From NCBI GenBank assembly GCA_020722815.1, contig DYKB01000047.1, forward strand, positions 17,905 through 54,581: 36,677 bases of DNA. Direction: 5' to 3'. Position 1 is the first letter of the stretch, and the number at the start of each line of letters is the position of its first letter. Shown here piece after piece: positions 25,571-34,167 of the stretch. The stretch comes from Caldithrix sp. (GTDB lineage: Bacteria > Zhuqueibacterota > Zhuqueibacteria > Thermofontimicrobiales > Sulfurfontimicrobiaceae). The position numbers were made by a program, and so were the translations under genes. The notes beneath the pieces are model-generated. The model saw nothing but the letters and a program-made list of their open reading frames with translations. It did not search any database and was not told the origin of the DNA.

Positions 25571-26512
25571 ATGCGTATTACAATCGTTTTTTGTCTTTTA
25601 ATTCTCCTTTTGACCAACATTTCACTGCAATCAAAATCATTTAAAATTGCTAATAAAAGCGTGTTAAATTCAGCGGAATTATATCTGCTCGCTCCAAAAT
25701 GGTCTCCGGATGGAAATTATATTGCCGCGGCAGGTCAAAATTATTTATCCATCTGGATTTATGATGTTCAAAAGCAGGAATGGCGAATGTTGGTTGAGGA
25801 GAATGCGGCTGGCTGGGATTTTGACTGGTCCCCGGACAGTCGAAAAATAGCCTTTCGCTCGAACGAAATCATAAAAAGACGCAAACAGTCTTCAATCAAA
25901 GTGGTTGAAATTGCTGACGGGAAAATTCAGCCAATTGTCACCAAAGTTCGTGACCTGAGTACACCCCGATGGATTACCGCGACAGAACTGGCTTATGTTC
26001 AAAATAGCGCATTTAAAACCCACCAGCTCGCCAGAACGACATCCGTGACCAATTTGGCCGACCGCAGGCGTCAAAATATCTGTCTCTGGGCAGATGGTCA
26101 GCTTTTCTTTAAAGAATCAAACCTTTCACTGGCCGTTCTGGATTCGATCAAGCTCGAGATGATGAATCTGGCTTTTTCTCAAAATGGGGAATATGGGGTT
26201 ATCGAAAAATTGGGGAGTACAATCGTGTTATTCACGCCAAAGACCGGTCAGGTTTCATCTGTCGCAAATGGTGAAATGCCGGCCTGGTCGCCGGATGGAC
26301 AGCATATTGCTTATGCCACCCCCAGTGATGATGGTTACAATTTTTTGGCTTCGGATATCTGGATTTATTCGATTGGTGAACGAACAAATCAGAATCTGAC
26401 GCAAACAAAGGATGCAATTGAAATGCGGCCCAACTGGTCGCCGGATGGCAAACAGATCGCCTGTGATGCGATGGGAAAAATTATTGTGATGGAAGTGGGG
26501 ATAGAACAATGA
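25571..26512 (+). CDS. TolB/PD40-type beta-propeller protein
   Basis: A 313-residue exported protein. After a signal peptide (MRITIVFCLLILLLTNISLQS) come PD40 (WD40-like) blades: LAPKWSPDGNYIAAAG, WDFDWSPDSRKIAFRSN, MPAWSPDGQHIAYATP, RPNWSPDGKQIACDA. The domain is shared with TolB, a periplasmic propeller, but the TolB N-terminal domain is missing, so this is a stand-alone binding propeller. ATG 25571 (GGGAG upstream) is preferred over TTG 25520. Its stop overlaps the start of the amidase gene (ATGA), so the two are translationally coupled and may act together at the cell wall. Confidence 0.8.
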   Translation: MRITIVFCLLILLLTNISLQSKSFKIANKSVLNSAELYLLAPKWSPDGNYIAAAGQNYLSIWIYDVQKQEWRMLVEENAAGWDFDWSPDSRKIAFRSNEIIKRRKQSSIKVVEIADGKIQPIVTKVRDLSTPRWITATELAYVQNSAFKTHQLARTTSVTNLADRRRQNICLWADGQLFFKESNLSLAVLDSIKLEMMNLAFSQNGEYGVIEKLGSTIVLFTPKTGQVSSVANGEMPAWSPDGQHIAYATPSDDGYNFLASDIWIYSIGERTNQNLTQTKDAIEMRPNWSPDGKQIACDAMGKIIVMEVGIEQ

Positions 26513-29001
26513 AGCAAAAATTATTGATCCTATTGATTGTTTTGATGACCACAGCCCTCTGGAGTCAGACCGACCTCACCGGATTAAAATTCTGTCTCGA
26601 TCCGGGTCACGGTGCTTATCCCACTGACAAACCTTTCGAAACCAGAATCAATCAGCGGGTCGCTAATTTTCTTCAGGATTATTTGGTTGAATATGGTGCT
26701 CAGGTGTATTTGACTCGGAAGGATTCTACCGCCTCGGTGAGTCTTTCACAGCGGGAGGCAATTGCTAATCGAAATAACGTCGATTTTTTCCTCTCCATTC
26801 ATCATAATGCATTTAACGGAACGATAAATTATACGACTGTGTTCTTTCAGGAACTTTCGAACGGCCGGCCACGCTGGGGCGGTGCGGCAGATGTTATGTC
26901 GTCCATCATGGCGGATTATCTCTACAAATACCTTTATACAACTGCCGGGTATGCACGTGGCGACCTGCCATTTTTAGGATTTAATCTGGGTGTTTTAAAT
27001 GATCTCACCATGCCTGGCGTTTTAACCGAAGCTTCTTTTTGGGATTATGTCCCGGAAGTTCACCGACTTAATGCGCTAAAATATTTGAAATTGGAAGCTT
27101 ATGCGCTTATTCATAGCTTTTTGAATTACTATGAAGTCCCGAAGAATCCTGTCAATTGGGTCGAAGGTGTGGTTCAGGACGCCGATGGTCAGAAATTGAA
27201 AAACATTTCCGTCCACCTGACAAACGGAATCCAGGAAATGAGTTATAAAACCGATTCCCAGAATATCGGCATAACGGCCCAGGACAATAGCTGGAAAGGA
27301 TTTCCATATATTGCTGAAGTTAAAAACGGGATGTACTTCTTTGAAAATTTTCCTTCCGGTGCTGCGAAGCTGGTTTTTACCGGTGATGCAGCAATTCATG
27401 ACACGATTGATATTGTGATTAAGGATAGTACATCAAATCGTATCAATCCGGTGACGCTGATTTCATCAGCGCCGCCAGTTGTGGAGTTCAGCTTTCCCAA
27501 AGAAGCCGATCGCCGCAAGGTCCCCACCAATTCGCCACTGGTGTTTACATTTTCCAAGCCCATGAATCGCGAAAGTCTCATTCAGGCATTTAAAATAACG
27601 CCGGCTGTGGACTCGCTGAATTTTAAATTTTATGAAAATGACACCCAATTCCGGGTTTATGTGGTTCCCTCTTATCAGTTCTGGACGGAATATACAGTTA
27701 CACTGGATGGGAATGTGGCCTGTGACCGCTGGAATTTCCTGCTGGATGGCGATTTCAATGGAAATTATGGGGGAAATTTTACCGCTCACTTTCGAACCCG
27801 AAGTCAGGACCAGACCCCGCCACAAATTATGAGTCGTTTTCCGAATGTCAATGATTCGACGGTTGCAATTGAAACGGTTATTGCACTTGAATTTGACGAG
27901 GTACTGGCACCAGAAACAGTGAATGACCAAAATATAACTTTGATGGCGGCAGAAAAATCGGTCTCCTGTCTGATTTCTTATTTTGAGACAGGAATGAAAA
28001 GCTATGTTTTTATGATGCCCGATACTGTTTTGGAAAGTGACCAGCGCTATGATGTTCGAGTTTCGAATCGGGTTACCGACATTTATGAAAATCAATTGCG
28101 GTCAACGATTTCCTGGCAATTTAAAACGCGCAAAGATATTTATACGATTGAAAATATTGAAGATTTTGAAGCCGGTTTGGAAAACTGGAAATTGCAGGAT
28201 ACGATTCCGAGTACGTTATCGAATGGAACGGCTTTGGGAATTTCAGACAGTATTACATTTTCCATGCTCGATAGTCGAAAATCAGCCCGGCTGGATTATG
28301 CATGGGATCCCGAAGCGGTGGAACATCTTTTTTCAATTCAGCAGCAAGACCCGATTGAAATAGCCCCAAAATTTACAACTGATCAAAAATTACAAATTTT
28401 CATCTATGGTGATGGCGCCGGTAACTATTTCCGGTTTTCAATCCGACAGCCCGAATCGTCATTACGAATTGTGAATTCCTGGATATCCATTGATTGGTAT
28501 GGTTGGCGCCTGGTGGAGTGGAATTTATCTCAGGATTCGCTGAACTTTCCCGCCGGAAATCCCGCGCTGAAAGGACCTTTTTCTGTGGAATCGCTGCAGT
28601 TTGGTTTCAAGGGTGAGAATGCGGCATTGGCTGGAACGCTTTATTTCGATAATCTCAGCATAATCAAGCCGCTTCCGACGGCATTGGAGCCGATTATCGG
28701 AATCCCACTGCAAAATTTGAATGATTTTGTCTTGTATCAAAATTTTCCAAATCCTTTTAATAATCAAACAGTTATCACCTATCGACTCAATAAACCATCG
28801 GATAAAATTGATCTGGTGATTTTTAATTCGCTGGGACAGAAAATTCGAACATTTCATAATTTAGCGGCCAGTCTCGGTGTTCACCACGTCCGATGGGATG
28901 GATCTGATGATCGGGGACAGGCCGTTGCTGCCGGAATTTATTTTTGTGAATTTCGGGCGGATGGTCGTTTTGAAACGAGAAAAATATCGCTTACGAAATG
29001 A
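26509..29001 (+). CDS. N-acetylmuramoyl-L-alanine amidase with Ig-like domains and T9SS sorting tail
   Basis: An 830-residue secreted peptidoglycan amidase (Amidase_3 family). Signal peptide 1-20. The catalytic domain is at about 24-207: zinc ligands His34 (DPGHG), Glu44 (ETRIN) and His98 (SIHHNA), and catalytic Glu174 (GVLTEASFWD). Then follow a carboxypeptidase-regulatory-like segment (about 215-315), two Big_5/SbsA-type Ig-like domains (about 322-530; PTNSPLVFTFSKPMN and VAIETVIALEFDEVLAPETV), a jelly-roll-like region (about 550-715; FEAGLENWKLQD, GTLYFDNLSI), and a T9SS sorting domain (VLYQNFPNPFN, IFNSLGQKIRTF, AAGIYFCEF). Unlike housekeeping AmiC-type enzymes it is predicted to leave the periplasm. 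It overlaps the PD40 gene by 4 nt. Confidence 0.92.
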   Translation: MKQKLLILLIVLMTTALWSQTDLTGLKFCLDPGHGAYPTDKPFETRINQRVANFLQDYLVEYGAQVYLTRKDSTASVSLSQREAIANRNNVDFFLSIHHNAFNGTINYTTVFFQELSNGRPRWGGAADVMSSIMADYLYKYLYTTAGYARGDLPFLGFNLGVLNDLTMPGVLTEASFWDYVPEVHRLNALKYLKLEAYALIHSFLNYYEVPKNPVNWVEGVVQDADGQKLKNISVHLTNGIQEMSYKTDSQNIGITAQDNSWKGFPYIAEVKNGMYFFENFPSGAAKLVFTGDAAIHDTIDIVIKDSTSNRINPVTLISSAPPVVEFSFPKEADRRKVPTNSPLVFTFSKPMNRESLIQAFKITPAVDSLNFKFYENDTQFRVYVVPSYQFWTEYTVTLDGNVACDRWNFLLDGDFNGNYGGNFTAHFRTRSQDQTPPQIMSRFPNVNDSTVAIETVIALEFDEVLAPETVNDQNITLMAAEKSVSCLISYFETGMKSYVFMMPDTVLESDQRYDVRVSNRVTDIYENQLRSTISWQFKTRKDIYTIENIEDFEAGLENWKLQDTIPSTLSNGTALGISDSITFSMLDSRKSARLDYAWDPEAVEHLFSIQQQDPIEIAPKFTTDQKLQIFIYGDGAGNYFRFSIRQPESSLRIVNSWISIDWYGWRLVEWNLSQDSLNFPAGNPALKGPFSVESLQFGFKGENAALAGTLYFDNLSIIKPLPTALEPIIGIPLQNLNDFVLYQNFPNPFNNQTVITYRLNKPSDKIDLVIFNSLGQKIRTFHNLAASLGVHHVRWDGSDDRGQAVAAGIYFCEFRADGRFETRKISLTK

Positions 29002-29194
29002 TCCCGAATATATTCAAATGTCTTCCTGTTACTTCAATCGGGTGCCATTTTCCTCACCTTATAGAAATTTTTTATTACCTAAAATTCTAAAAAGTAATGT
29101 TTTTTCTTCTGTGATGTCGTTTTCAGCGAAAAATTGCCCCCCTCTGTATCACCTGGTTTTCAAAAAGCGGAAATGGGGAAGAGAATCCGGTCTC

Positions 29195-29236
29195 CTCTCC
29201 CCCAAAAATTCCATTTTTTGGAATTTGGGGGAGGCA
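29195..29236. repeat. CTCCCCC-AATTCC palindrome after the amidase operon
   Basis: CTCTCCCCCAAAAATTCC pairs with GGAATTTGGGGGAGG across ATTTTTT. A related, more diverged unit lies at 29489-29545 (CCACCTCAAAATTCC with GAATTTCGATTGGGGAGGTG). A CACGAGC element sits between them. It could also act as a terminator-like structure for the operon. Confidence 0.55.
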
Positions 29237-29240
29237 GGAG

Positions 29241-29485
29241 CATAGCCATCAGGTTAAGGTGATAACAATATGAATTTTAATCAGTTATAATTGAATTGCC
29301 ACGATCTTTAGCTCGTGGTTCCATGAACGCCTCCCGATAATCACCGGGCTTTTAAGCCCGAGTCCTTTGACTCCTGTGGGTTAAAACCCACTTGAATATT
29401 GGGGGCGCATGATGATCCACGCGCTAAAGCTCGTGGCTATTTATTTGTTTATTAATAAGTTAAAGCCTTAGCCTGACGGCTGTGG
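29241..29485. mobile_element. CCATAGCC-family MITE-like element, copy 4 (CACGAGC type, inverted relative to copy 3)
   Basis: Ends are CATAGCCATCAGGTTAAGG (29241-29259) and CCTTAGCCTGACGGCTGTGG (29466-29485). The interior includes CCACGATCTTTAGCTCGTGG, CGGGCTTTTAAGCCCG, GTGGGTTAAAACCCAC and CCACGCGCTAAAGCTCGTGG. Its two distinguishable ends occur in the reverse order to those at 22226-22469, so both strands are used for insertion. I see no exact target duplication. Confidence 0.75.
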
Positions 29486-29551
29486 AAGGCACCCTTTCTG
29501 CCACCTCAAAATTCCAAAAAACAGAATTTCGATTGGGGAGGTGAGATGCAG

Positions 29552-29620
29552 CATCGCCGTTAGGTCAATGTGATAAGAATATAAATTTCAATAACTTAAA
29601 TTTGAATTGCCGTAATCGTT
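29552..29620. repeat. Degenerate single end of the CCATAGCC family
   Basis: CATCGCCGTTAGGTCAATGTG followed by ATAAGAATATAAATTTCAAT matches, inverted, the right end at 15800-15863. No partner end is found before the next repeat starts at 29621. Confidence 0.5.
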
Positions 29621-29673
29621 CACAGGGAATAGTATCAAATTTGTTGTGTCGCCGGTTTTATTGATTACTAAGG
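29621..29673. repeat. 53-bp dispersed repeat, copy B (inverted)
   Basis: Inverted match (49/53 by eye) to 15405-15457, beginning CACAGGGAATAGTATCAAAT. It continues into an AAGGTGAATAAGGTG tract, linking this repeat to the AATAAGGT family. Confidence 0.65.
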
Positions 29674-29798
29674 TGAATAAGGTGTTACATCAACCAACCG
29701 GATGGGTCAAATCCAGCAAACGTTATCTTTCGCAATCTTTTTCAGCGACAATGTCGGATGACAACATTCAATAAAGTGTTCACCCTTTTCAGCAAAGC

Positions 29799-29909
29799 TG
29801 ATCTTTTGATGAGGCGCAGTCGGCTTGAGAATATTCCAGCAGACTTTATCCACCGCTGCTCTGGACACAAAAAATGAAAATTGTTTGCTTTCACCCGGTG
29901 ATCGGTTAC
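29799..29909 (+). repeat. 111-bp repeat, left copy
   Basis: Matches 36567-36677 in inverted orientation with about 6 mismatches in 111 by eye (TGATCTTTTGATGAGGCGC at one end, GGTGATCGGTTAC at the other). On the minus strand one frame reads through both copies with changes such as VDKVCWNILK versus VDKVCQNILK, so a coding remnant is possible, but I cannot name it. Confidence 0.75.
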
Positions 29910-29917
29910 GTAAAATG

Positions 29918-30220
29918 GTATCCACTCAATATTTAAGGGCAATTTGAAAATAAAGCTTGCCGTTATTAGCTCACTTTAATATTAGCAGAATGATTTATGG
30001 CAGAATTATTCTGCCATAAATCATTCTGCTATAAAATTTTTTGTATCTATTCAAAAATCAATGACAAAATAAGGCAATGCTGACATGCGGAACGAAGCGA
30101 AAAAACTTGCCACAGTGATAATCCTGAGATTTTTCGTTCAGCAAAACTTGCCTTGAGCACTTGTCGAAGGGAACGCTGAACTCAGCATGACAGAATCCCC
30201 CTTAACTTTTGAGGGGATAC
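29918..30220. repeat. Degenerate GTATCC-family ends with internal palindromes
   Basis: A left-type end GTATCCACTCAATATTTAAG starts at 29918; a second left-type end GTATCTATTCAAAA starts at 30043; a right end TTTTGAGGGGATAC is at 30207-30220. The 30043-30220 pair encloses a palindrome of the CTCAGCATGACA / TGCTGACATG type with CTTGCCTTGAGCACTTGTCG. No target duplication is evident (flanks TTTTTT and GAAAAATG). Confidence 0.5.
29983..30031. repeat. 49-bp perfect palindrome
   Basis: Two 24-nt arms are exactly complementary around a single central T at 30007. The left arm starts TAGCAGAATGATTTATGGCA and ends AGAAT; the right arm starts ATTCTGCCATAAATCATTCT. It would extrude as a cruciform or form a long hairpin without a loop. 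Confidence 0.85.
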
Positions 30221-30239
30221 GAAAAATGATCACCATCTC

Positions 30240-30310
30240 CATCGGCATTACGGGTTTGGTAAAGCTGGTTTGGCGATAATCGGCAGGAATAGCTTTACCA
30301 AACCGCATCG
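30240..30310. repeat. TTTGGTAAAGCTG inverted repeat, copy 1
   Basis: GGGTTTGGTAAAGCTGGTTT pairs with the later AATAGCTTTACCAAACCGC. The preceding CGGCATTA is also shared with the second copy at 30631-30700. Confidence 0.6.
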
Positions 30311-30414
30311 AACAACCCAAGCGTCATGCGAGGTCGGAAAATCATTAGCCCTCGCCTTTTAACCATATTTTTGTCTTTCCAACCTGAGTAGCCGGTGACA
30401 AAAAAACAGTAAAT

Positions 30415-30453
30415 CCTTATTAGCTTATTAAAATCGTCAATAAGCTAATAAGG
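30415..30453. repeat. AATAAGGT-family hairpin
   Basis: CCTTATTAGCTTATT (30415-30429) pairs perfectly with AATAAGCTAATAAGG (30439-30453) over a 9-nt loop. Fourth hairpin of this family in the window. Confidence 0.75.
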
Positions 30454-30630
30454 TTTCAGTTTAGGGGCAAACTGGGCTGCCACGGTTTAAAAAAGCGAAA
30501 ATAAGGTCAACACAATTTCGGATTTCGAATTGCGGATTTCGGATTTATCTCTCAGCCGCTTTGCCAAACCTTCCCGATCAAACAAAATTCATTTCGCGGC
30601 AAAAATATCAATAAACCACCAATTTCAATT

Positions 30631-30700
30631 GGCATTCCGGATTTGGTAAAGCTGATTTCACCATACCAACCAAAATCAGCTTTACCAAACCTTGTCCGGG
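30631..30700. repeat. TTTGGTAAAGCTG inverted repeat, copy 2
   Basis: GGATTTGGTAAAGCTGATTT pairs with AAATCAGCTTTACCAAACC, with GGCATTCCGG before and TTGTCCGGG after it. It is the last repeat before the truncated esterase gene. Confidence 0.6.
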
Positions 30701-30804
30701 AACTATAAAATTGATCAATAATAACCTTGCGAAGGTTTATTGTAACATAAGCTAGAGATTCCGTCATTCAAAAACTGGATTCCAGTCAGTCAAAAATCAA
30801 AGAA

Positions 30805-32100
30805 TTGCATATCTGGTTAAATGCCCGTCCCATCCTGAAAATTGATCAGAACGCTGAAACACCCTGGGTAAATCTTAATTTTAAGGATGAAGAAGTCGCA
30901 AAAGCCGGTTTTAATCATGATCAATGGAAAGCTACAAATTTACCCAACACTTTCGAATACACTGAAATAGGGCAGTTTGATGGGGCTGTATGGTATCGTA
31001 AATTTATTTCAATCCCGGAAAAATGGCAGGGCAAAGAACTTGTTCTGGAACTGGGTCCTATCAACGATATGGATGTTACTTATTTTAATGGCCAGCTCAT
31101 TGGGAGCAATGAAATAGATGGCCTGTGGCAAAAGGTCAGAAAGTATACCATTGCGGCGGATAACGTGAAAATCGGTGAAAATCTGATTGCGATACGGGTA
31201 CTCGATATTCGCGGCAATGGCGGTCTTTACGGTAAAGCTGAGGACTTAAAGATTTACCCGACAAATAACGCTAAAGATTTCATATCATTGAGTGGTGAAT
31301 GGAAGTATTTGCCAGTGGCGGTATTTTTTAACAATAATTTTCACCTTTTGGATATTGCAACCCAGGAATTTCATCAAATGCCCAAACTTCCATTAGAAAT
31401 TGGCCCCAATACCCCCACTGTTTTATACAATGCGCTGATCAATCCCCTTGTTCCGTATACCATAAAAGGTGCTATCTGGTATCAGGGTGAATCGAATGTG
31501 GGCAATCCCCAATTATATACAACGCTTTTTCCGGCGATGATTGAAAGCTGGCGAAGTGTCTGGCAATCAGGCGATTTTCCTTTCTATTTTGTTCAAATTG
31601 CACCTTATAATTATGGTGAATGGGCGGATGCCGCGGGTTTGCGGGAAGCACAATTTAAAACGCTGCGTGTTCCCAATACGGGCATGGCGGTGACATTGGA
31701 CATTGGCAATCCGGATCATATTCATCCGGCAAATAAACCTGAAGTTGGCCGAAGGCTGGCATTGTGGGCACTTGCAAAAGATTATGGTAAAGAACAAATT
31801 TACGCCGGTCCGCTTTATTCTTCGATGGAAATAAATGGAAATACGATTGCCGTGAGTTTCAGTCATGCTGAAGGAGGACTCAAGGCCAAAGATGGCATTT
31901 TAAAAAAATTCGAAATTGCCGGTGACGACAGGGTTTTCCATCCAGCAAAAGCTAAAATTACAGGTGATCAGGTTATAGTGCAGAGTTCAGCCGTCAACAA
32001 GCCGGTTGCCGTTCGTTATCTGTGGGATAATGCCTCAGAAGCAAGCCTTTTTAATAGCGCCGGATTGCCAGCATCTTCCTTCAGGACGGATAATTGGTAA
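30805..32100 (+). pseudogene. 5'-truncated sialate O-acetylesterase (SASA family)
   Basis: An open frame of 431 codons that aligns, by recognisable motifs, only with the middle and end of SASA-type esterases, which remove O-acetyl groups from sialic acids or other sugars. Present: the inserted jelly-roll carbohydrate module (about 25-150; AVWYRKFISIPEKWQGKELV, FNGQLIGSNE), the SGNH-fold continuation (IKGAIWYQGESNVGN at about 222-236, YFVQIAPYNYG) and the catalytic-His block DIGNPDHIHPANKPEVGRR (about 299-317). Missing: the signal peptide, N-terminal beta domain and the GQSNM nucleophile-serine block. The first codon is TTG with no ribosome site, and repeat DNA abuts it. The frame is otherwise intact, so the truncation may be recent. 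It is probably inactive. Confidence 0.75.
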
Positions 32101-32103
32101 AAA

Positions 32104-32140
32104 TGGGCGTTTGGCCTTTGGCAATTGGCTTTTAGCTATT
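32104..32140. repeat. Short TTGGC array after the esterase remnant
   Basis: GCGTTTGGCCTTTGGCAATT followed by GGCTTTTAGC, directly after the stop codon. It is the same degenerate array type as at 5793 and 11427. Confidence 0.5.
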
Positions 32141-32881
32141 GATATTTTTCAATAAGTTATGTGATTCTTCACTTCGCCCGGAATGACAAATCCACACCTT
32201 ATTAGAGTTGGTTCATTTATAGAAGATTGGAAATAAACACCAACCCCTACCAAAAAAAATTATATTTTGATTCATAAATAAAGCCTTGTCGTGCCAAATG
32301 TCATGTAACTGTTGAGTAAAACTTCTTTTGCTTCGATAAAATTAATGTCCAGGCGGCAACTAACAGGATTAATTTTTTTTAATTTATGGGAACTCATTCG
32401 TCAATAAAGTAATTAAATGTTATCCACTCGATATCAATATTAAATTTATATTTTCGAGATTTTATTTAATTTAATCGTTTTATTTCAGGGGTGGAAGTGA
32501 TACGCCTCTATTTCATTTATTGATATTGTCGCAACGTTTCATTAATGAAATATCCGGTCAACAGGATTTTATCCCCTTGATGATCCGAATGTATCCACTG
32601 CAACCAATATCGATAAGTTTGGAGAGAGTTACAACGAAACGCGATAAAGGTTTTACGGATATAATTGAAGCGATATATTTAAAATAGATAAAATCAGTCT
32701 GAAGGAGGTGGTTTGAAAAGCTAAAATATTATCGCATGAAATCTCATGGATTATAAATCCATTATCATATCAAATTATTACAATTTTCAACGCTGAACGT
32801 TCAAAAGATCTGCGTTCAGGAAGAATTATTTAGTTGTATTTAATCAATTTAATTGTTATTTTGAGAAAAAGGGATAATCTT
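32141..32881. other. Gap before the barrel gene
   Basis: I see no gene. At about 32160-32190 a short remnant (GTGATTCTTCACTTCGCCCG, GAATGACA) resembles a common dispersed palindrome. TTATCCACTCGATATCAATA at 32412 faintly resembles a GTATCC-family end but has no partner. The barrel gene's promoter should lie in the last few hundred bases. Confidence 0.35.
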
Positions 32882-34039
32882 ATGACGAAAAAATCTCTGT
32901 TTATAACAGTACTTCTCGCGATGCTGGCTTTAATTATAATTACATCGGTTGGTTTTGCGACTGAAACCCGTCTGCTTTCCATGGGTGGTATTCCTTATAT
33001 TCGCGATAATTCAAATGTTTTCTATTTTCCGGCAACCATAAATCAATATCCAAATCAGGCCATTGCTGAATTAAGGCTCAAAGACGGTGGTAGTGATAAT
33101 TCCATCGGGATTCATCTGCCCGTTATGTCTGAATCAGTGCTGGGTGTTTATTTGAATCAACCATTTTCAGTCCCGCTTGACATGGTTTCACAAATTACAT
33201 CCAATATCGTATTGAAAAATGCGATCGCTGTGATTTATGGGAAGAAAATGTCAAATTTCGATGTGGGTTTATTGCTGACATTGGTTTCTGATAGTTGGGA
33301 AAATAGTACGACAAAACCGAAAATCGAAGAATCCGCACGGGTCATGAATATTGGCGCCGGTATTTCATCCCCCACTTATGACCTGGGTGTTTTACTGAAT
33401 CTACCATCCATCAGCCGTAAAGCTGATCCAGCCGAAGAAAAATATAGTGGCCTGGGCGTTGATATCCATGGACGTTATTTTATGAAAAAAACGGAAACCC
33501 TGGAGTTGATTCCGCTGGCACGTCTTGGCTTTGGTTCGGCGTCTTATGCAGATGATTCCGGGATAGAAGGCACTCCCAAAGGCGAGGTTGATTTAAGCTC
33601 GATGAATCTTGAACTTGGTGTCGGGATGAGTTATCAGGTAAATGAAACCAACCTGGCTGTGCTGGGTCTGGAACTGTTCGGCATGGCCAAAAATTCCAGT
33701 GAGGTTAAAGATAGTTATAAAAATACCACCACCACCCGCACTTTGCCTGCTTTATATGTTGGAGTTGAATCAAACCTCAAACCCTGGTTAATCGGTCGGC
33801 TTGGTGCATCGCAAGCTTATTATAAAACCACTTCCAAATATGAACCCAAGCAGGGTGAAAATGCCGAATCATCTTCAAACGATTCTTCATTTAATTTAAG
33901 TTTTGGTTTCGGTATCAAAGTCGCTGGCTTCCTGCTGGATGCTCATTTTAATGAAAATTTATTCTTTGATGGTCCCAATTTTATTAGTGGCCAGCGAAAT
34001 AGTATTGCTAACAGAATTTCCGTGACCTATAATTTTTAA
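32882..34039 (+). CDS. Outer-membrane beta-barrel-like protein
   Basis: A 385-residue exported protein. A signal peptide (MTKKSLFITVLLAMLALIII..SVGFA) precedes TETRLLSMGGIPYIRDNSNV, a start seen in barrel proteins of FCB-group bacteria. The rest is a run of amphipathic strands (for example SIGIHLPVMSESVLGVYLN, LELGVGMSYQVNETNLAVLG, FNLSFGFGIKVAGFLLDAHF) and ends in ISVTYNF with the terminal Phe typical of BAM substrates. I prefer ATG 32882, which has AGGGA 8 nt upstream, to TTG 32834. The gene is followed by a clean terminator. It could be a channel for the sugar region around it, but that is inference. Confidence 0.72.
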   Translation: MTKKSLFITVLLAMLALIIITSVGFATETRLLSMGGIPYIRDNSNVFYFPATINQYPNQAIAELRLKDGGSDNSIGIHLPVMSESVLGVYLNQPFSVPLDMVSQITSNIVLKNAIAVIYGKKMSNFDVGLLLTLVSDSWENSTTKPKIEESARVMNIGAGISSPTYDLGVLLNLPSISRKADPAEEKYSGLGVDIHGRYFMKKTETLELIPLARLGFGSASYADDSGIEGTPKGEVDLSSMNLELGVGMSYQVNETNLAVLGLELFGMAKNSSEVKDSYKNTTTTRTLPALYVGVESNLKPWLIGRLGASQAYYKTTSKYEPKQGENAESSSNDSSFNLSFGFGIKVAGFLLDAHFNENLFFDGPNFISGQRNSIANRISVTYNF

Positions 34040-34056
34040 CTTTTGAATAACATCCG

Positions 34057-34090
34057 GGGACAGGTGCAGGCCTGTCCCTGTTATTTTTTT
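34057..34090 (+). terminator. Rho-independent terminator after barrel gene
   Basis: GGGACAGG (34057-34064) pairs perfectly with CCTGTCCC (34071-34078) over 6 nt, followed by TGTTATTTTTTT. It starts 18 nt after the stop codon. Confidence 0.9.
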
Positions 34091-34167
34091 GACCTTCGGG
34101 GTTTATGATATTAAAATCCATAATCTCATAAGATATCAGAAAACCCGATAAAAAAACTCCGAAGGTC
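34091..34167. repeat. GACCTTCGGGG inverted repeat
   Basis: GACCTTCGGGGTTT (34091-34104) pairs imperfectly with AACTCCGAAGGTC (34155-34167), with an inner AAACCC match. It is a dispersed-palindrome type and directly abuts the terminator T-tract. Confidence 0.5.

Noticed and set aside
27466..28095. Minus-strand open frame of 209 codons opposite the amidase gene
   Set aside because: The plus-strand amidase/Ig-like protein continues through it; the composition (Cys/His/Ile rich) is typical of an antisense shadow.
29707..29925. Minus-strand open frame overlapping the 111-bp repeat (72 codons), possible gene
   Set aside because: It is short, without a ribosome site, ends within repeat DNA, and the second copy is cut by the window end. 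The similarity between copies is explained by DNA repetition. Kept only as a possible coding remnant.
32412..32610. Further GTATCC-family element (TTATCCACTCGATATC... and GTATCCACTGCAACC)
   Set aside because: Both matches are partial and in the same orientation, with no inverted partner or flanking duplication.
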